The notes below the pieces were generated by a model. That model was given only the letters and a program-made list of their open reading frames with translations. It was not told the origin of the DNA and searched no databases. A DNA stretch of 64,000 bases from Streptomyces melanogenes (GTDB lineage Bacteria > Actinomycetota > Actinomycetes > Streptomycetales > Streptomycetaceae), in NCBI RefSeq assembly GCF_014649795.1, contig NZ_BMTS01000011.1, forward strand, positions 263,314 through 327,313. The letters are read 5' to 3'. Positions 57,301-64,000 of the stretch are shown piece by piece (within the stretch, counting starts at the first letter, position 1; each line of letters opens with the position of its first letter). The translations under genes and the position numbers were made by a program.

Positions 57301-59827
57301 CCTGGCCGCCGAGGATGCCCTCGGTGCCCACCTCGCGCGCGACCCGGGTCACCTCGTCGGCGAAGTTGGAGAGCTGGTCGACCATCGTGTTGACGGTCGT
57401 CACCAGCTCCAGGATCTCGCCCTTGGCGTCGACGGTGATCTTCTTCGAGAGGTCGCCCTTGGCGACCGCCGTCGTCACCTCGGCGATGTTGCGCACCTGG
57501 AACGTCAGGTTGTTGGCCATGAAGTTGACGGACTGGGTGAGGTCCTTCCAGGTGCCCGAGACGCCCTGCACCTCGGCCTGGCCGCCCAGGATGCCCTCGG
57601 TGCCCACCTCGCGGGCCACCCGGGTCACCTGCTCCGCGAAGTTCGAGAGCTGGTCGACCATCGTGTTCAGGACGTTCTTGAGCTCCTGGATCTCGCCGCG
57701 CGCGTCCACGTCGATCTTCTGCGACAGGTCGCCGCGCGCCACCGCCGTGGCGACCTGGGCGATGTTGCGGACCTGGGCGGTGAGGTTGCCGGCCATGCCG
57801 TTCACCGAGTCGGTCAGATCGCGCCACACCCCGGCCACGCCCGGCACCTGCGCCTGACCGCCGAGGCGGCCGTCGGTGCCCACCTCGCGCGCGACCCTGG
57901 TGACCTGCTCGGCGAAGCCGGACAGCTGGTCGACCATGTTGTTGATGGTGTTCTTCAGCTCCAGGATCTCGCCGCGCGCGTCCACGTCGATCTTCTGCGA
58001 CAGGTCGCCGCGCGCCACCGCCGTGGTCACCTGGGCGATCTGGCGCACCTGCGAGGTGAGGTTGCCCGCCATGAAGTTGACGGAGTCCGTGAGTTCCTTC
58101 CAGGTGCCCAGGACGCCGTCCACCCGCGCCTGGCCGCCGAGCCGGCCCTCCGTGCCCACGTCCTGCGCCATCCGCGTCAACTGGGCGGAGAACGACGCCA
58201 GCTGATCGACCATCGTGTTGACGGTGTTCTTCAGCTCCAGCATCTCGCCGGAGACGTCCACCGTGACCTTCTGCGACAGGTCGCCGTTGGCGACCGCCGT
58301 CGTCACCTGAGCGATGTTGCGCACCTGACCGGTGAGGTTGCGGAACGCGTTGTTGACGGAGTCCGTCAGGTCCTTCCAGGTGCCGGCCGCGCCCGGCACC
58401 TCGGCCTGCCCGCCCAGGCGCCCCTCGACACCGACCTCCCGGGCCACCCGGGTCACCTCGGAACCGAACGACTGGAGCTGGTCCACCATCGTGTTGACGG
58501 TGTTCTTCAGCTCCAGCATCTCGCCCGCGACGTCGACCGTGACCTTCTGGGTCATGTCGCCGTTGGCGACCGCCGTGGTCACCTGCGCGATGTCGCGTAC
58601 CTGCGTGGTCAGATTGCGGAAGACCGTGTTGACCGAGTCGGTCAGGTCCTTCCACGTGCCCGCCGCTCCCGGCACCTGCGCCTGCCCGCCCAGCAGGCCC
58701 TCGGCGCCGACCTCGTTGGCGACCCGGGTCACCTCGTCGGCGAACGTCCGCAGCGTCTCGGTCATCTGGTTGATGGTCTCGGCGAGCTGGGCGACCTCTC
58801 CGCGCGCGTTGACGGTCACCTTCTGCGACAGGTCGCCGTTGGCGACCGCCGTCGTCACCTGGGCGATCCCGCGCACCTGGGCGGTGAGGTTGCCCGCCAT
58901 CAGATTGACGGAATCCGTCAGGTCCTTCCACACACCCGCCACACCGGGCACCTGCGCCTGACCGCCCAGCTCGCCCTCGGTGCCCACCTCGCGCGCGACC
59001 CTCGTCACCTCGGAGGAGAACGAGGAGAGCTGGTCGACCATCGTGTTGACGGTGTTCTTCAGCTGGAGCATCTCGCCGGCGACGTGCACGGTCACCTTGC
59101 GCGACAGATCGCCCTTGGCGACCGCCGTCGTCACGAGAGCGATGTCACGTACCTGGGCGGTCAGCCGGTACGCCATGGTGTTCACCGAATCCGTGAGGTC
59201 CTTCCACGAACCGGACATTCCACGCACCTGTGCCTGGCCGCCGAGCTTGCCCTCGGTACCGACCTCCAGTGCGACCCTCGTCACCTCGTCGGTGAACGCC
59301 GACAGCTGGTCGACCAGGTTGTTGACGGTCCGCCCCACCTTGAGGAACTCGCCGCGCAGCGGCCGCTCGGCGTTGTCCACCCCGTGCGAGCGCAGGTCCA
59401 TGCGCTGTTCCAGATCGCCCTCGGCGACCGCCGACAGCACCCTGCTGACCTCGGAGACCGGCCTGGCCAGATCGTCCACCAGGGCGTTGGAGGCGTCGAT
59501 GGCGGCCGCCCAGGAGCCCTCACAGGCCCCGTTCTCCAGCCGCTCGGTCAGCTTCCCCTCGCGCCCCACCATCCGCCGTACCCGGGCGATCTCACCGGTC
59601 AGATGGAGATTGCGGTCGGCGACCTCGTTGAACACGGCGGCGATCTCGGCCATCACCCCGTCCCCGGAGACGGTCAGCCGCTTGCGGAAGTTGCCGTCCC
59701 GCATCGAGGCCAGTGCGGCGAGCAGCCGCTGCAGCGCAGCGGTGTCCACCTCCGTCGTCCCCTTGCCGCGGGACCGTCCGCCCTTCGCGCGCGTGCTCTT
59801 GCCACGCGCCGCCACGCCAGACTCCAC
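54365..59827 (-). CDS. osaA: hybrid histidine kinase OsaA with ten HAMP-type repeats
   Basis: OsaA is implicated in osmotic stress adaptation in S. coelicolor. The 1820-residue protein has no obvious membrane segment. The order is: N-terminal HAMP-like helices; ten repeats of about 92 residues (about 192-1095), each holding GxWKDLTDSVN and a HAMP core such as TTAVANGDLSQKVTV; a GAF domain; a coiled coil; HisKA with MSHELRTPLNS (His about 1364); HATPase (GGTGLGLSISREIARLLGG); a linker; and a receiver domain with Asp about 1750 in VVLMDIMMPEMDGYA. The start is GTG 59827 behind GGGAGGGAC. It is followed by osaB. The layout resembles fungal group III osmosensing kinases (Nik1/Os-1), which have fewer HAMP repeats. 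Confidence 0.94.
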   Translation of the reverse strand: MESGVAARGKSTRAKGGRSRGKGTTEVDTAALQRLLAALASMRDGNFRKRLTVSGDGVMAEIAAVFNEVADRNLHLTGEIARVRRMVGREGKLTERLENGACEGSWAAAIDASNALVDDLARPVSEVSRVLSAVAEGDLEQRMDLRSHGVDNAERPLRGEFLKVGRTVNNLVDQLSAFTDEVTRVALEVGTEGKLGGQAQVRGMSGSWKDLTDSVNTMAYRLTAQVRDIALVTTAVAKGDLSRKVTVHVAGEMLQLKNTVNTMVDQLSSFSSEVTRVAREVGTEGELGGQAQVPGVAGVWKDLTDSVNLMAGNLTAQVRGIAQVTTAVANGDLSQKVTVNARGEVAQLAETINQMTETLRTFADEVTRVANEVGAEGLLGGQAQVPGAAGTWKDLTDSVNTVFRNLTTQVRDIAQVTTAVANGDMTQKVTVDVAGEMLELKNTVNTMVDQLQSFGSEVTRVAREVGVEGRLGGQAEVPGAAGTWKDLTDSVNNAFRNLTGQVRNIAQVTTAVANGDLSQKVTVDVSGEMLELKNTVNTMVDQLASFSAQLTRMAQDVGTEGRLGGQARVDGVLGTWKELTDSVNFMAGNLTSQVRQIAQVTTAVARGDLSQKIDVDARGEILELKNTINNMVDQLSGFAEQVTRVAREVGTDGRLGGQAQVPGVAGVWRDLTDSVNGMAGNLTAQVRNIAQVATAVARGDLSQKIDVDARGEIQELKNVLNTMVDQLSNFAEQVTRVAREVGTEGILGGQAEVQGVSGTWKDLTQSVNFMANNLTFQVRNIAEVTTAVAKGDLSKKITVDAKGEILELVTTVNTMVDQLSNFADEVTRVAREVGTEGILGGQARVRGVTGIWKDLSDNVNLMAANLTYQVRNIARVSTAVANGDLTKKVTVEARGEVADLADTVNTMVTTLSSFADQVTRVAREVGTDGILGGQARVPGVSGTWKDLTESVNSMADNLTGQVRQIATVTTAIAKGDLTKKIDIDARGEIQELKNTINTMVDQLSSFAVEVTRVAREVGTEGQLGGHARVRDVDGTWRDLTESVNEMAGNLTRQVRAIAAVATAVTRGDLNLKIDVDAAGEIQALQDNINTMIANLRDTTVANKEQDWLKGNLARISGLMQGRRDLDDVASLIMTELTPVVSAQHGAFFLALPTGGSTEVGGDEDSPYELKMRGSYGYSAGSMPTSFRPGETLIGTAAEEKRTILVENVPPGYLKISSGLGEAPPAHVIVLPVLFEGKVLGVIELASFQPFTHIQKDFLNQIAEMIATSVNTISVNSKTEVLLKQSQELTEQLRERSAELENRQKALQESNAELEEKAELLAQQNRDIEVKNTEIEEARQVLEERAEQLAVSMRYKSEFLANMSHELRTPLNSLLILAKLLADNAEGNLSPKQVEFAETIHGAGSDLLQLINDILDLSKVEAGKMDVSPTRIALVQLVDYVEATFRPLTAEKGLDFSVRVSPELPATLHTDEQRLLQVLRNLLSNAVKFTDSGAVELVIRPAHADVPHAIREQLLEAGSLRDADADLIAFSVTDTGIGIAASKMRVIFEAFKQADGTTSRKYGGTGLGLSISREIARLLGGEIHAASEPGRGSTFTLYLPLHPSELPPQGYPQLPPGGDAAAEGAPADGARQDLVPHETAALAPGESQPGAAGLFRRRRKALSAEPAPTLPGQPGEAQQESWAAQEPERAPSRTFHFGGEKVLIVDDDVRNVFALTSVLEQHGLSVLYAENGREGIEVLEQHEDTAVVLMDIMMPEMDGYATTSAIRRMPQFAGLPIIALTAKAMKGDREKAIESGASDYVTKPVDPDHLLSVMEQWMRGK
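56540..59250 (-). repeat. ten tandem 276-bp units coding for HAMP-type repeats
   Basis: The unit of about 276 bp (92 codons) occurs ten times in a row, without indels that I can see. All share GGQ(A)xV...WKDLTDSVN, then VRxIAxVTTAVAxGDL, then NTMVDQL and VTRVAREVGTEG. Units differ at many positions. The copies are diverged enough to be recognised separately but similar enough to cause misassembly in short-read data. Confidence 0.92.
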
Positions 59828-60128
59828 CGTGTCCCTCCCGCAGGGGTCGACCGCCCTCGTCGGGCTTTCTTCGAAGCCTTCCCAGTGTTTCACCATGGCC
59901 GAACCCGGCCATAACAGTTCGGCAGCTTCGCATACCGTCCCCGCCCTCGGAGGACGGAAACACTGGTGACCGGCATCCGCTAGGACAGTGAAGGTAAGTA
60001 ACCTGGCTTCCGGCTGTCCAACCGCCCCGGTCCGTCCGAAGGCGGGAGCGCCCCCTGCTCCTCTTGAGCCCGGGGTGCAGCGGGCGCCACAAGGACGACC
60101 ACGGGACACCGGAGGGGGCGGGCCACAC
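59828..60128. other. divergent promoter region between osaA and the SpoIIE-type phosphatase
   Basis: This 301-nt gap holds both promoters. A 10-nt inverted repeat, CCAGTGTTTC (59882-59891) and GAAACACTGG (59957-59966), encloses a small hairpin, ATGGCC-GAACCC-GGCCAT (59895-59912). I could not place a -35/-10 pair with confidence. Confidence 0.5.
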
Positions 60129-62828
60129 ATGGGAGTGTTGATTCCCGGGGGGCACCTTCCCGGTCCCCGGCAGGGGAAACCGGGCGTCGAGACGCGTACG
60201 AGGAGTTCTGTGATCACCGCGCGGGCGGAAGCCAGCTTCGAACCCGTCGGGCGGTCCGTGGCGACCGCCCGCGCCTTCGTCCGCGACACCCTCCAGGGCT
60301 GGGGGTACGCGGACGTCGTCGACGACGCCGTCGTCCTCACCAGTGAGCTCGTCACCAACGCGGTCGTCCACGCGGGCACCGCCGCGGACGTACTGTGCCT
60401 GCGCTCCGAGGACGGTGTCCGCGTCGAGGTCGCCGACCACTACCCCGAACGGGAGGTTCCGCTCCACGCCTCCCCCGCCGAGGTCGCGAGCCCCGACCGC
60501 GAGAACGGCCGCGGCCTGCTGCTGTGCGCCGCCATCGCCTCCCGCTGGGGCGTCGAGTACACCCCGACCCGCAAGCACGTCTGGTTCCAACTCGACCTCC
60601 CCGCCCGCCGGGTGGGCACCCGCTCGGCCGGACCGGCCCTGCCCGTGGAGCTGCTGCCCGTCACCGACGGCCGGGTCCGCGTCGCGGTCATCCAGATCGA
60701 CCGCACCGGCGCCGTCCGCGCCTGGAACGAGGACGCCGAGGAGCTGTTCGGCTACCCGGCCGAGAAGGTCACCGGCAAGCCGCTCACCGACTTCGCGGCC
60801 TGGCCGCACACCCCCGGCACCTCCACCGGAATCGTCGAGGCCCTGCAACTCTCGCGCTGGGAGGGCAGCTACGGCATCCGCGGCGCCGACGGCCGCGTCC
60901 TGCCCGTGTACGCGTCACATCTTCGGGTACGCGACACCAATGGCGAGCCGTCCACCGTCTGCCTGCTGGTCCGCGACGACGAGCGGGCCGTCCTGCAGAC
61001 CCCCGTGCGGGCCCCCGCCGACCCGGCGTCCATGGGCGAGAGCCGCAACGTCGACCCCTTCGAGGTCTTCATCGGCTCCCCCGCCCCCGACGACCTGGAC
61101 GGACTGCTCCAGCGGACCGTGGAGCGCGCCCGCGACATGCTCGACGGCGACGCCGCGTTCCTGCTGCTGGCCACCGACGACGAGACCGAACTGGAGGTCC
61201 GGGCCACCACCGGCCTCCCCTCCGCCCGCCAGCGCTTCGCGCGCGTGCCCGTCGAAGCGGGCACCGGCCGCTACGGCTCGGCCAGGATGCCCGCCGTCCA
61301 CGAGGACGTCGCGGCCCTCCCCGGCGCCGTCCCGATCCTCGGCGGCTCCGGCATGCGCTCGGTCGTCACCGTCCCGCTCAAGGTCGAGGGCCGTCTCACC
61401 GGCTCCCTCGGCGTCGCCGCCGAATCGGCCGGGCGCTACTCCAACGAAGAAGCGTTGCGCCTCCAGTTCGCCGCCGACCGCATCGCGCTCGCCGTCGAGT
61501 CGGCCCGCCTGGGCGAGCTCGAACGGCTGCGCCGAGGATCGCTGAGCTTCCTCGTGGAAGCCTCGGACCTGCTCGCGGGAACCCTGGACCGGGACCAGAC
61601 GTTGGCCCTGATGGCACAGATGACCGTCCCCACCCTCGCCACCTGGTGCGCCGTCTACACGATCGCGGACCAGGCCTCGGATCCGTACCTGTCCTACGTC
61701 CTCCACGAGGACGAGGAGCGCATCGACGGCCTCAAGGCGCTCCTCTCCAAGATCGACCCGCCGGAGCCGGTCCCCACCCCGGGCGCCCGCGTCTGGACCG
61801 CCCCCGGCGAGGCGGCCCACCAGGCCGCGCTGCGCACCTCCATGCGCGACCTCGGCCGCGGCACCAGCCCGTACCTGGGCAGCGGCCTCGGCACCACCTT
61901 GTCCACGGCCGCCGCGGTCGGCGGCGAAACGGTCGTCCTGCCCCTGGTCGCCCGCAACCGCGTCATCGGCATGCTGACCCTCGGCAAGCCCTCCGACGAC
62001 CACTTCCGCCAGGAGATCCTGGAGCTGGCCGAAGACCTCTCGCGCCGGGCCGCGCTCGCCCTCGACAACGCCCGCCTCTACTCGGAGCGCATGGCCATCA
62101 GTCGCTCCCTCCAGCGCAGCCTCCTGCCGCCGGGCCTGCCGCAGATCCCCGGCGTCGAGGTCGAGGTCATCTACCGCGCGGCCGGCGAGGGCAACGAGGT
62201 CGGCGGCGACTTCTACGACCTCTTCCCGATCCGCGACGGCGCGTACGGCTTCGCCATCGGCGACGTCTGCGGCACCGGCCCCGAGGCGGCGGCCGTCACC
62301 GGCCTGGCCCGCCACGCCCTGCGCCTCCTGGCCCGCGAGGGCTTCGGCGGCCCCGCGGTCCTGGAGCGGCTCAACGCCGCGATCCTCGACGAGGGCGCCC
62401 GCAGCCGCTTCCTGACGCTCCTGTACGGCGAGTTGTGGCCGCAGGAGGACGGCAGCGCGGTGCTGAAGGTCGTGTGCGCGGGCCATCCGCTCCCGCTGCG
62501 CCTGCGCCAGGACGGCACGGTCGAACCCGCCGCCGAACCCCAGCCGCTGCTCGGCGTCATGGAGGACCTTGAGCTGTACGAGCAGGCGATCACCCTGGAC
62601 CCGGGCGACGTCCTGCTCTGTGTGACCGATGGCATCACCGAGCGCCGCGAGGGTACCCGGATGCTGGGAGACGACGGTCTGACCGACGTCCTCGCCACGT
62701 GTACGGGCCTGACCGCCGGCGCCGTTGCGGCCCGCGTCCTGCGCGCGGTGGAACGCTTCGCCGCCGAGCCCGCGTCCGACGACATGGCGATCCTGTCGAT
62801 GCGCATCCCGGAACAGCCCCGGCGGTAA
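60129..62828 (+). CDS. SpoIIE-type PP2C phosphatase with RsbW-like kinase, PAS and GAF domains
   Basis: This 899-residue multidomain regulator has, in order: a HATPase of the anti-sigma factor kinase type (residues about 25-160; LTSELVTNAVVHAG, ENGRGLLLCAAIASRWGVE), a PAS domain (about 180-290), two GAF domains (about 310-460 and 480-640), and a C-terminal SpoIIE/PP2C phosphatase (GNEVGGDFYDLFPIRDG, IGDVCGTGPEAAAVTG, VTDGITERR). Such proteins control sigma-B-like factors by acting on anti-sigma antagonists. ATG 60129 follows GGAGGGGG. It is divergent from osaA, and a role in the same osmotic stress pathway is likely but inferred. Confidence 0.9.
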   Translation: MGVLIPGGHLPGPRQGKPGVETRTRSSVITARAEASFEPVGRSVATARAFVRDTLQGWGYADVVDDAVVLTSELVTNAVVHAGTAADVLCLRSEDGVRVEVADHYPEREVPLHASPAEVASPDRENGRGLLLCAAIASRWGVEYTPTRKHVWFQLDLPARRVGTRSAGPALPVELLPVTDGRVRVAVIQIDRTGAVRAWNEDAEELFGYPAEKVTGKPLTDFAAWPHTPGTSTGIVEALQLSRWEGSYGIRGADGRVLPVYASHLRVRDTNGEPSTVCLLVRDDERAVLQTPVRAPADPASMGESRNVDPFEVFIGSPAPDDLDGLLQRTVERARDMLDGDAAFLLLATDDETELEVRATTGLPSARQRFARVPVEAGTGRYGSARMPAVHEDVAALPGAVPILGGSGMRSVVTVPLKVEGRLTGSLGVAAESAGRYSNEEALRLQFAADRIALAVESARLGELERLRRGSLSFLVEASDLLAGTLDRDQTLALMAQMTVPTLATWCAVYTIADQASDPYLSYVLHEDEERIDGLKALLSKIDPPEPVPTPGARVWTAPGEAAHQAALRTSMRDLGRGTSPYLGSGLGTTLSTAAAVGGETVVLPLVARNRVIGMLTLGKPSDDHFRQEILELAEDLSRRAALALDNARLYSERMAISRSLQRSLLPPGLPQIPGVEVEVIYRAAGEGNEVGGDFYDLFPIRDGAYGFAIGDVCGTGPEAAAVTGLARHALRLLAREGFGGPAVLERLNAAILDEGARSRFLTLLYGELWPQEDGSAVLKVVCAGHPLPLRLRQDGTVEPAAEPQPLLGVMEDLELYEQAITLDPGDVLLCVTDGITERREGTRMLGDDGLTDVLATCTGLTAGAVAARVLRAVERFAAEPASDDMAILSMRIPEQPRR

Positions 62829-62895
62829 GCGGGCCGGGCGTCCGGGGCCCCGACGGGGCCGAAGACCACCGGAAGCCCGGTGGCCGTAGAAACGC

Positions 62896-62927
62896 GAAAG
62901 GCCCCGCCCAATTGGGCGGGGCCTTTC
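62896..62927. terminator. perfect 32-nt palindromic bidirectional terminator
   Basis: GAAAGGCCCCGCCCAA and its exact reverse complement are adjacent, forming a stem of about 14 bp. It lies 67 nt after the phosphatase stop and 13 nt beyond the tRNA 3' end on the other strand, so it can end transcription from both sides. Confidence 0.9.
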
Positions 62928-62939
62928 ATCTTGCTTCTG

Positions 62940-63012
62940 AGCCCCCATGCGGAATCGAACCGCAGACCTTCTCCTTACCATGGAGACGCTCTACCGACTG
63001 AGCTATAGGGGC
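62940..63012 (-). tRNA. tRNA-Thr (anticodon GGT)
   Basis: The minus strand folds as a full cloverleaf of 73 nt. The acceptor stem is GCCCCTA with TGGGGGC (one G-U), the D arm contains AGCTCAGTCGGTAGAGC, the anticodon stem is TCTCC/GGAGA with loop ATGGTAA, and the T arm is TGCGG-TTCGATT-CCGCA. The anticodon GGT reads ACC threonine codons. CCA is not encoded. It stands alone, with a terminator just downstream. Confidence 0.96.
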
Positions 63013-63124
63013 CGGTTGTTGTTTCGGGGTTTCCCCTTCACCAACGAGATAAAGCATACCCTGAATCAGACGGTGGTCCGAACCACGCTCGCCCGTTCCT
63101 CCGGCGCCCTTCCCAGTGCCCCCG

Positions 63125-63802
63125 TCACGCGGGCTGAAGCAGCCCCCCGAGCGCGTTGCAGACCGAGACCAACTTCCGTACGCCCGCGTCGGAAAGCCCG
63201 TCGAGGCGGGGCAGCGCGAGCGTCTCGTCCACGGCCCGCTCGGTCTGCGGCAGCACACACCCGACCCGCCTGAACTCCCGAGTCCGGTGTACGGGCGTGA
63301 CCACGGGCACCTCGCACTCGACCCCGCGCCGCCGCAGCAGCCGCGCGAACGCGTCCCGGTCGGGCCGCCCGTTCCCGGGCACCCGTACGACATAGCGCTG
63401 GTACCCGTGCCCGGCGGCCGGTACGGGTGTCCGTACGCCGACGAGCCGCCGGTCCAAGTACCCGGCCCGCTCCCGGCGTTGCACGACGTCGCCGCCCGCG
63501 CCGTCGTCCTCGTCCTTCTCCACCAGCAACAGCCCGAGCCGGTCGGCGAGTTGCCTGAACTGCCCGGCGTCGGCCGGGTGCCCGAAGCGGTGGACGAGGA
63601 CGAGCCCCACGGTCCGCGAGGTCACGACGGCCTCGATGCTCCCGACCCCCAGGCAGTACGTGTCCGGGTCTATGTCGGCGAACACCGGCAGGGCTCCGGC
63701 CGCGGCGACGGCCCGGGCCACCGCACCGTCGTCGTACGCCGGCACGATCACTTCGTCCCCGGCCGCGAAGCCGGCCGACTCCAGCTTTCCGATGATCCCC
63801 AT
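63125..63802 (-). CDS. shortened DegT/DnrJ/EryC1-like protein lacking the PLP-lysine region
   Basis: The 225-residue protein resembles sugar aminotransferases of the DegT family: GDEVIVPAYDDGAVARAV, PVFADIDPDTYCLG, VGLVLVHRFGHPADAGQF, then a C-terminal part with YQRYVVRVPGNGRPDRDAF and EVPVVTPVHRTREF. Between the VEKDEDD segment and QRRERAGYLD about 130 residues are missing, which in the family hold the pyridoxal-phosphate lysine. It is therefore probably not an active aminotransferase. ATG 63802 is used; GTG 63823 is possible. Neither has a clear Shine-Dalgarno. It lies about 80-100 nt behind the 5S rRNA gene, with the rRNA terminator between. Confidence 0.72.
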   Translation of the reverse strand: MGIIGKLESAGFAAGDEVIVPAYDDGAVARAVAAAGALPVFADIDPDTYCLGVGSIEAVVTSRTVGLVLVHRFGHPADAGQFRQLADRLGLLLVEKDEDDGAGGDVVQRRERAGYLDRRLVGVRTPVPAAGHGYQRYVVRVPGNGRPDRDAFARLLRRRGVECEVPVVTPVHRTREFRRVGCVLPQTERAVDETLALPRLDGLSDAGVRKLVSVCNALGGLLQPA

Positions 63803-63849
63803 AGCTGGGCATGGTGCTCGCACGACGTGAACAACAGGTGATCGGGCAT

Positions 63850-63892
63850 AAAAAAACGCGGGTCCCCGAGCCGAAGCTCGGGAACCCGCGTT
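63850..63892 (-). terminator. intrinsic terminator of the rRNA operon
   Basis: On the minus strand AACGCGGGTTCCCGAGC and GCTCGGGGACCCGCGTT form a 16-bp stem with one mismatch and a TTCG loop, followed by a run of T. This is the only classical hairpin-plus-T-tract terminator in the window. It lies 9 nt after the 5S gene. Confidence 0.92.
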
Positions 63893-63900
63893 GAATATTT

Positions 63901-64000
63901 GTTCGGCGGTGTCCTACTCTCCCACAGGGTCCCCCCTGCAGTACCATCGGCGCTGAAAGGCTTAGCTTCCGGGTTCGGAATGTAACCGGGCGTTTCCCTA
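63901..64000 (-). rRNA. 5S ribosomal RNA (partial, 3' part)
   Basis: On the minus strand the sequence contains CATTCCGAACCCGGAAGC, TAAGCC, CAGCGCCGATGGTACTGC and ends GAGAGTAGGACACCGCCGAAC, all 5S rRNA hallmarks. About 100 of the usual 120 nt lie in the window and the 5' end is beyond the right edge. The 16S and 23S genes are expected further right, as 5S is the last gene of the operon. Confidence 0.96.

Noticed and set aside
54404..59914. Plus-strand open frame of 1836 codons antisense to osaA
   Set aside because: It mirrors the HAMP repeat array and has no recognisable domain; the minus-strand frame encodes the kinase.

Overview
This window is a high-GC actinobacterial chromosome segment, almost certainly from a Streptomyces or a very close relative. 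Third codon positions are nearly all G or C, GTG starts are common, and AGGAGG-type ribosome binding sites alternate with leaderless starts. From memory, the gene order (siderophore synthetase, hflX, rsh, dapF, miaA, miaB, gluRK-gluABCD, recX-recA, lhr-nei, dps, clgR, pgsA, rimO, ftsK, osaBA, rrn) matches the S. coelicolor SCO5750-SCO5800 neighbourhood. I could not run an alignment. I see no insertion sequence, prophage, CRISPR array or integrase, so this is mainly conserved core chromosome.

Layout. 1-3661: an NRPS-independent siderophore operon on the minus strand, running off the left edge. 4065-6673: two paralogous secreted serine proteases in tandem. 6774-18133: a minus-strand housekeeping block (hflX, M1 peptidase, rsh, dapF, membrane protein, miaA, extradiol-dioxygenase-like gene, miaB), interrupted by two small plus-strand genes. 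18232-25146: a TAXI binding protein facing the GluK-GluR two-component system, with the gluABCD glutamate importer divergent from it. 25290-28054: an FAD monooxygenase, then a cysteine-rich leader peptide, cysteine dioxygenase and rhodanese. 28232-31506: an ArsR-type regulator with an FtsX-like permease. 31828-33609: recA-recX with two visible promoters. 33839-38634: AI-2E exporter family, DUF3046, a cyclase-fold protein and AraC-AzlC-AzlD. 38691-45278: Lhr helicase, Nei glycosylase, SDR, small membrane protein. 45427-53266: dps, clgR, cinA-like, pgsA, rimO, rodZ-like, ftsK. 53440-62828: osmoadaptation signalling (OsaB, OsaA with ten HAMP-type repeats, SpoIIE-type phosphatase). 62940-64000: tRNA-Thr, a shortened DegT-like gene and the 3' part of a 5S rRNA.

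Several parts work together. recA, lhr and dapF each carry the same TTGTCAGTGG(G/C)-N6 promoter motif known as RecA-NDp/PafBC in mycobacteria. At lhr and dapF the start codon lies 8 nt after the -10, so both are predicted leaderless. recA also has a distal promoter overlapped by a LexA-like box. The cysteine dioxygenase mRNA begins with a leaderless three-cysteine leader peptide whose last codons are complementary to the dioxygenase Shine-Dalgarno, which looks like cysteine-responsive control of a cysteine-degrading operon. gluB is followed by two perfect 26-nt palindromes before gluC, a likely device for making more binding protein than permease.

I found no clearly new multi-gene system. The strongest candidates for new biology are the cysteine attenuator, the RecA-NDp-type promoter on dapF, the orphan TAXI protein beside GluK, and the DegT-like protein that has lost its PLP-lysine region and sits directly behind the rRNA operon terminator.
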